Positions 27,863 through 31,011 of a stretch of 31,011 nucleotides of DNA are shown here, one piece after another (position 1 is the first letter of the stretch; each line of letters begins with the position of its first letter). The stretch is taken from positions 1 through 31,011 of the IMG/VR virus record IMGVR_UViG_3300007523_000052; one strand, given 5' to 3'. The notes beneath the pieces are model-generated. The model made no database searches. It had not been told where the DNA came from and saw only the letters and a program-made list of their open reading frames with translations. Source of the DNA: a virus. Position numbers and translations under genes: made by a program.

Positions 27863-28156
27863 TTAGGTTCGGGATGGCTGTTTTGAAAAGTCAACTTGAT
27901 AGGGGCCAGTCGCAGATACCGTCGCGGACTCGATATCTTCAAGCTCGGCGAGGAGATACTCGCAAGCCTCCATGATCTCTTTCGGATCCCCCGCAATCTG
28001 GCCGGATGAGTTGCCGCCCTCGAACTGGCTGGCCGTGATCGTCACGCTAGTTTGGCGAGACGAATAGGCATCCCATGCTAGTTTATATGCTTGGGTTAGG
28101 TTTTGAGTCCCGACAACAAAGCGACGGAGAGCGTTGATTACTGCGAGATCAGCCAT
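27863..28156 (-). CDS. small head-tail joining protein (gpW-like position)
   Basis: The 97-aa protein lies between large terminase and portal, the position of gpW in lambda. It has an N-terminal helix (ADLAVINALRRFVVGTQNLT), a beta hairpin-like middle (TSVTITASQFEGGNSSGQIA) and a helix ending ACEYLLAELEDIESA. The pattern is compatible with gpW-type connectors but motif evidence is thin. It starts 3 bp before the portal gene ends the gap, with a TTTGACA 15 nt upstream of its ATG. Confidence 0.5.
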   Translation of the reverse strand: MADLAVINALRRFVVGTQNLTQAYKLAWDAYSSRQTSVTITASQFEGGNSSGQIAGDPKEIMEACEYLLAELEDIESATVSATGPYQVDFSKQPSRT

Positions 28157-28171
28157 TGTCTAAGGTTCATT

Positions 28172-28178
28172 TGTCAAA
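28172..28178 (-). promoter_or_regulatory. TTTGACA box, 15 nt before the 28156 start
   Basis: Exact TTTGACA one nt after the large terminase stop; spacing to ATG is 15 instead of 13 nt. Confidence 0.4.
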
Positions 28179-28179
28179 G

Positions 28180-29994
28180 TTATGAGACTCCTTCTTCTTC
28201 CATTTCCGATTCATCGAAAACCTTCTGCATCCCCATTGACGGGGCCATGATTTGCCAGACCGCTTTCGTATATTTCAGCGTGTCCCACCAGTCATTAGGC
28301 CCCTTCTTGATCCATTCCCAGCCATCGAATCCGAATTTATTCTTGAGCTTAACGGGTATTTCCATGGTTAGCTCGGTGAGAAATTCAGCGTCCGCGTTTG
28401 AATCACTTGGCAGAACAACGAGCGGGATCTTCTTTTGTCTGCTATCGGAATAGTGCTTTCGGCGGAGGGAATTTAATAGCTGCCACTTGAAAGCGCGGTC
28501 GTCGATATGGTATGAAATCACAAGCTGGCCATCTAACGATCCTTGAGATTTAACAACAAGATCTTTGACCTGTCTTCCTCCCCGTCCCTTGACCGGATAG
28601 AATCTTGGTTGCGTATCTAGGTGATACCGCCACACGTCCTCCTTGTCGTTGCCCTCGTCGATGAGCCCGCAGTGAACTATCATCGGACCTTTTGATGTTT
28701 CCAAAACCTCATCAGCGAAGTCCTCCATGTCCCCGAATGAGAAGAATTCCCCCCAGTCAATGACATACATATTACCGTCTTTATCAAACAATGATTTCGT
28801 CGCCTTGAGTCTGAGACCGTCCTGAATGTCTACCGCAATCACGTATAGGACTGGCTCGATACCAGGAGGGCATTGGCCTCTAACGTAGTCCCCTCGTAGT
28901 TCTAGGAGCTCATGATTCGTAACTATACCTCCGCTTTGCTCATAGTGCATCCCACGCCGGCCTCGCATAAATCGCTCAAGTTTTGCCGGGTCTCCTTGGG
29001 CTTTGATCCACTCAATAGCTAGCGCTCCGAATGTAACAAACGCGGAATAAGCATCCCATAGGTGGATCGATCTAACACGTGCGGGAGCCTTGAGATTCGT
29101 GGCCACGCTCCGAAAGTCTTGCATCGCGGGAAGCTTTTGATGGTCGAAAAGCCTCCCGTCGTCGCATGATTTACACCGAAAGTAAGCCCCTTTTTCAACA
29201 AGCGATAGGTCAAGTTCGTCCTCCTCATCTCTAAATTCATCGGTCGAGAACACGAAGTTATCCCAGTCAAGAGCCTGCTCGAATCCACAACAAGGGAACG
29301 GGAATATGATCTCTTCTTGAGTCCCTTTTTTGTGCTCCATCGTGATCAATCCAGAGCTGCCAGGTGTGCAAAATCCTAGTATCTTCGCGTTCCTCGGAAC
29401 CTTGCATCGATCCCGTGCGAGGTCTGAAGTCGTTCCCTGCCCTTCAATATAGTCGTGCTCATCTAGCTCATCTAGTATAAAAAGGCATGTCGATTTGTTT
29501 GCAAATCCGCTAGCAGATTGACCGCCCATCATATAGACCGTGATGCCGGATAGATAAAAGGTAAGGTTAGAAACGTCGTCGGGGGCTTCCCCCATCTCTT
29601 CCAAGATCTTGTTTTCTGAAAGCCACTTTTGAAGGCGGGTCCGGGATACTCGCCGCGCCTCTTCGATGGTATCAAGCGCGTATCCGATAGCTCCGCCACG
29701 GTGAGCGACAAACCAGCAGATTATAATCAACGCCGCCATCGTGACTCCCACCTGAGAAGATTTCTTGATCCACATCTCACTTTTGCCAGGTCGCTTTACC
29801 CATTCCATTACCTCCCGAACGTATGGGCTATAATAACTAGACCATCGCTGACCTCCCATATCGGCGTTCTCCGTCTTGGGAATTCGTAGGCATCTCTCAG
29901 CCCATTGCCATATCTCCTCATCGGGTTCGGGCGCGAAGATGCCAGCAAGCACCCCCCTAACAAAGGTATGAACCTCATCCATGTTTTGCCTCAT
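28180..29994 (-). CDS. terminase large subunit, lambda GpA type
   Basis: The 604-aa protein has an adaptor-like start, a Walker-A-like KSSQVGVTM (78-86) and Walker B LFILDELD (171-178). A zinc-ribbon-like pair of cysteine clusters sits at 235-236 (PCCGF) and 274-277 (FRCKSC); the first is CC rather than CxxC. The nuclease domain includes YVIAVDIQDGLRLKATKSLF with D389. Role: ATP-driven packaging and cleavage of concatemers. The GpA type suggests cohesive-end packaging. The ATG overlaps the small subunit stop as ATGA. Confidence 0.93.
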   Translation of the reverse strand: MRQNMDEVHTFVRGVLAGIFAPEPDEEIWQWAERCLRIPKTENADMGGQRWSSYYSPYVREVMEWVKRPGKSEMWIKKSSQVGVTMAALIIICWFVAHRGGAIGYALDTIEEARRVSRTRLQKWLSENKILEEMGEAPDDVSNLTFYLSGITVYMMGGQSASGFANKSTCLFILDELDEHDYIEGQGTTSDLARDRCKVPRNAKILGFCTPGSSGLITMEHKKGTQEEIIFPFPCCGFEQALDWDNFVFSTDEFRDEEDELDLSLVEKGAYFRCKSCDDGRLFDHQKLPAMQDFRSVATNLKAPARVRSIHLWDAYSAFVTFGALAIEWIKAQGDPAKLERFMRGRRGMHYEQSGGIVTNHELLELRGDYVRGQCPPGIEPVLYVIAVDIQDGLRLKATKSLFDKDGNMYVIDWGEFFSFGDMEDFADEVLETSKGPMIVHCGLIDEGNDKEDVWRYHLDTQPRFYPVKGRGGRQVKDLVVKSQGSLDGQLVISYHIDDRAFKWQLLNSLRRKHYSDSRQKKIPLVVLPSDSNADAEFLTELTMEIPVKLKNKFGFDGWEWIKKGPNDWWDTLKYTKAVWQIMAPSMGMQKVFDESEMEEEGVS

Positions 29995-30827
29995 GCGAAG
30001 ATCTCCCTTCCGAATCGTTCGAATAGTTTATCGCATTCTTTAAGCCATTGATCTTCCATGACTCCAATCGGTGGCTGGCCTAGGATGGTGCAAAATGCTG
30101 GATACATTTGCCTAATTCCCTTCTCGATCGGTTGCAAATAATCCTGCAACGCTTGCGCCACTTCAGCTTTCGATACAAGAAGATCTTGAGCCTCCTTCTC
30201 ACGCCGGACGTTTGTTGCAAGTGATGTCATTCGAGCCACCGCTTCCATCCATACTTTCGCTTGTCCCGGCTCAGTCGCACGTCTTGATAGCTCAAGCTCC
30301 AACTGGTTCAATCGATCCTGGGCTCCATCTAATCCAAGTTCCTCAGAGTTAATCAGAAATTTGATAGTAGTTTGTTCGGTCGCAATCCCAGCAAGTTCAG
30401 GGGATGCAGTCTTGAGGTAGGCCGCCTCTGCATTGATCACGCCGGGCGGACACCTCATTTTCATGCAGGACGCCCACCACGCTCGCATTTTCCAGGGGTG
30501 ATCGAGCGGACAAATTATAGGATCCGGCTTTTGTTTCCCCCCATTCTCAATCCATTTTTTGATCGTCCTAGTAGCAACTTTATATGTCTCAGCGTAGGTG
30601 TCGAGCCCCTCATCGTAAATTGAATTAGCCTGTCTACCGGACCTTTTTTTGATAGGCTCAAGCTTTTCGCGTTCCGCCTCCGGGAGCTTGTCCCTCTTCC
30701 TCTTTTCATTTTCCGACAATATCAAATCACGCTCCCTCGCGTTCAACGGGATGCCCTCCTCAGTTTTCGAAATGATGTTGTCAATGTCCCTCTGGAGGAC
30801 CGCCCCGAAATCTAATCCCTCGCCCAT
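29991..30827 (-). CDS. terminase small subunit, HTH type
   Basis: The 278-aa protein has a basic N-terminal region followed by a helix-turn-helix (YDEGLDTYAETYKVATRTIK then KWIENGG, about 71-97) that would recognise the packaging site, then LDHPWKMRAWWASCMKMRCP and a long helical region (TIKFLINSEELGLDGAQDRL, about 150-230) for oligomerisation. Overlap with the large terminase start (ATGA) and its place at the head of the packaging operon support the call. TTTGACA precedes the ATG by 13 nt and a 14-bp palindrome lies 40 bp upstream. Confidence 0.85.
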   Translation of the reverse strand: MGEGLDFGAVLQRDIDNIISKTEEGIPLNARERDLILSENEKRKRDKLPEAEREKLEPIKKRSGRQANSIYDEGLDTYAETYKVATRTIKKWIENGGKQKPDPIICPLDHPWKMRAWWASCMKMRCPPGVINAEAAYLKTASPELAGIATEQTTIKFLINSEELGLDGAQDRLNQLELELSRRATEPGQAKVWMEAVARMTSLATNVRREKEAQDLLVSKAEVAQALQDYLQPIEKGIRQMYPAFCTILGQPPIGVMEDQWLKECDKLFERFGREIFA

Positions 30828-30840
30828 GACTGGAGGGGCT

Positions 30841-30847
30841 TGTCAAA
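30841..30847 (-). promoter_or_regulatory. TTTGACA box, 13 nt before the small terminase start
   Basis: Exact TTTGACA with 13 nt to ATG. No Shine-Dalgarno is present (the spacer is C-rich). Confidence 0.5.
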
Positions 30848-30864
30848 GGGCAAAATTGGAAACG

Positions 30865-30999
30865 TCAAGTGATATCACTTTTTGGTTGCCAGTCCGGAGA
30901 CCCCGCAGGCATTTTGAGGGTCGCGGAAGCCTCCTTGGCCCCCCTTGCCCTGCCAATATCAAGGCCATAGACCGCCCCACAAGCTCGCTGGAAGCGGTT
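30865..30999 (-). pseudogene. start-less coding-like fragment upstream of terminase
   Basis: A 44-codon frame lies between two in-frame stops near the window edge and a TGA at 30867-30865. It reads FQRACGAVYGLDIGRARGAK then EASATLKMPAGSPDWQPKSD, which has natural-protein composition, unlike the other frames. No start codon is available before the upstream stops, so it may be the end of a frameshifted or decayed gene (for example a former neighbour of the terminase), or chance. Confidence 0.3.
30867..30880. promoter_or_regulatory. 14-bp perfect palindrome upstream of terminase
   Basis: AAGTGATATCACTT is self-complementary over all 14 bp and sits 40 bp before the small terminase start. It could be an operator for the late operon or part of the packaging (cos) region. 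Confidence 0.45.
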
Positions 31000-31011
31000 T
31001 CAGTCTCACGG
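30881..31011. other. GC-rich leader of the packaging operon
   Basis: Apart from the start-less fragment this stretch holds no supported gene. It is rich in G and C runs. In cos phages the cohesive-end site lies just ahead of the small terminase, so cos may be here or beyond the window edge. Confidence 0.3.

Noticed and set aside
12742-30847. TTTGACA boxes as -35 elements of late promoters
   Set aside because: At 13 nt from ATG the -10 would lie inside the genes, and no TATAAT-like hexamer is present there; the constant distance to ATG fits another signal better.
30950-30990. GGGCGG run as a lambda-like cos nick site
   Set aside because: A six-base GC match in a GC-rich stretch is not evidence of cos homology; left as an open question under the leader region.

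Overview
This window reads as a nearly complete tailed-phage (siphovirus-type) genome or prophage, with essentially every gene on the minus strand, so the text below follows it from right to left. The packaging and head genes are lambda-like in type and order: small terminase, GpA-type large terminase, a small head-tail joining candidate, lambda-family portal, S49-type prohead protease, coiled-coil scaffold candidate, major capsid. These support double-stranded DNA packaging into a capsid with a long non-contractile tail. The tape measure (741 aa) predicts a tail of roughly 110 nm, using the general rule of about 0.15 nm per residue. No integrase, repressor, tRNA, rRNA, CRISPR or insertion sequence is visible, so integration cannot be judged. 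Several small proteins resemble ones I associate with phages of Verrucomicrobiota-like gut or environmental bacteria, but the host call is low confidence. Shine-Dalgarno signals are poor in front of most late genes.

Layout, right to left. 31011-30828: leader of the packaging operon, with a 14-bp palindrome and a start-less coding-like fragment. 30827-24067: packaging and head module. 23752-22004: connector and neck genes, interrupted at 23691-23728 by a strong intrinsic terminator just after the head genes. 21953-19526: a cassette with a 541-aa fibre-like protein and small satellites. 19459-15222: tail tube candidate, tail assembly chaperones G and G-T (joined by a predicted -1 ribosomal frameshift on GGGAAAC), and tape measure. 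15219-10540: tail-tip and fibre proteins, ending in an SGNH-hydrolase fibre. 10533-9498: lysis cassette (holin-like protein, M15 endopeptidase, small membrane/coiled-coil protein).

A regulatory boundary follows at 9497-9374, with tandem palindromes in front of a 52-aa ribbon-helix-helix protein. From there an early operon runs leftwards: small proteins, RecT-like annealing protein, YqaJ-type exonuclease, RusA resolvase, small winged-helix and coiled-coil proteins, a replication initiator, DnaB-type helicase, a collapsed cytosine-methyltransferase remnant, a two-repeat HTH protein and a ParB-like protein. The initiator gene carries three 21-bp tandem repeats (six GCGTTAC heptamers at about one helical turn each), and the same heptamer recurs beside a palindrome at its start codon. 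This is an origin-inside-initiator arrangement like that of lambda O, plus a possible autoregulatory operator.

Most early genes are joined by ATGA or TAATG overlaps. The early module is also unusually rich in in-frame tandem repeats and duplicated gene junctions. A recurrent box, TTTGACA followed by exactly 13 nt and then ATG, precedes several late genes that lack a Shine-Dalgarno sequence. I do not know what it is.
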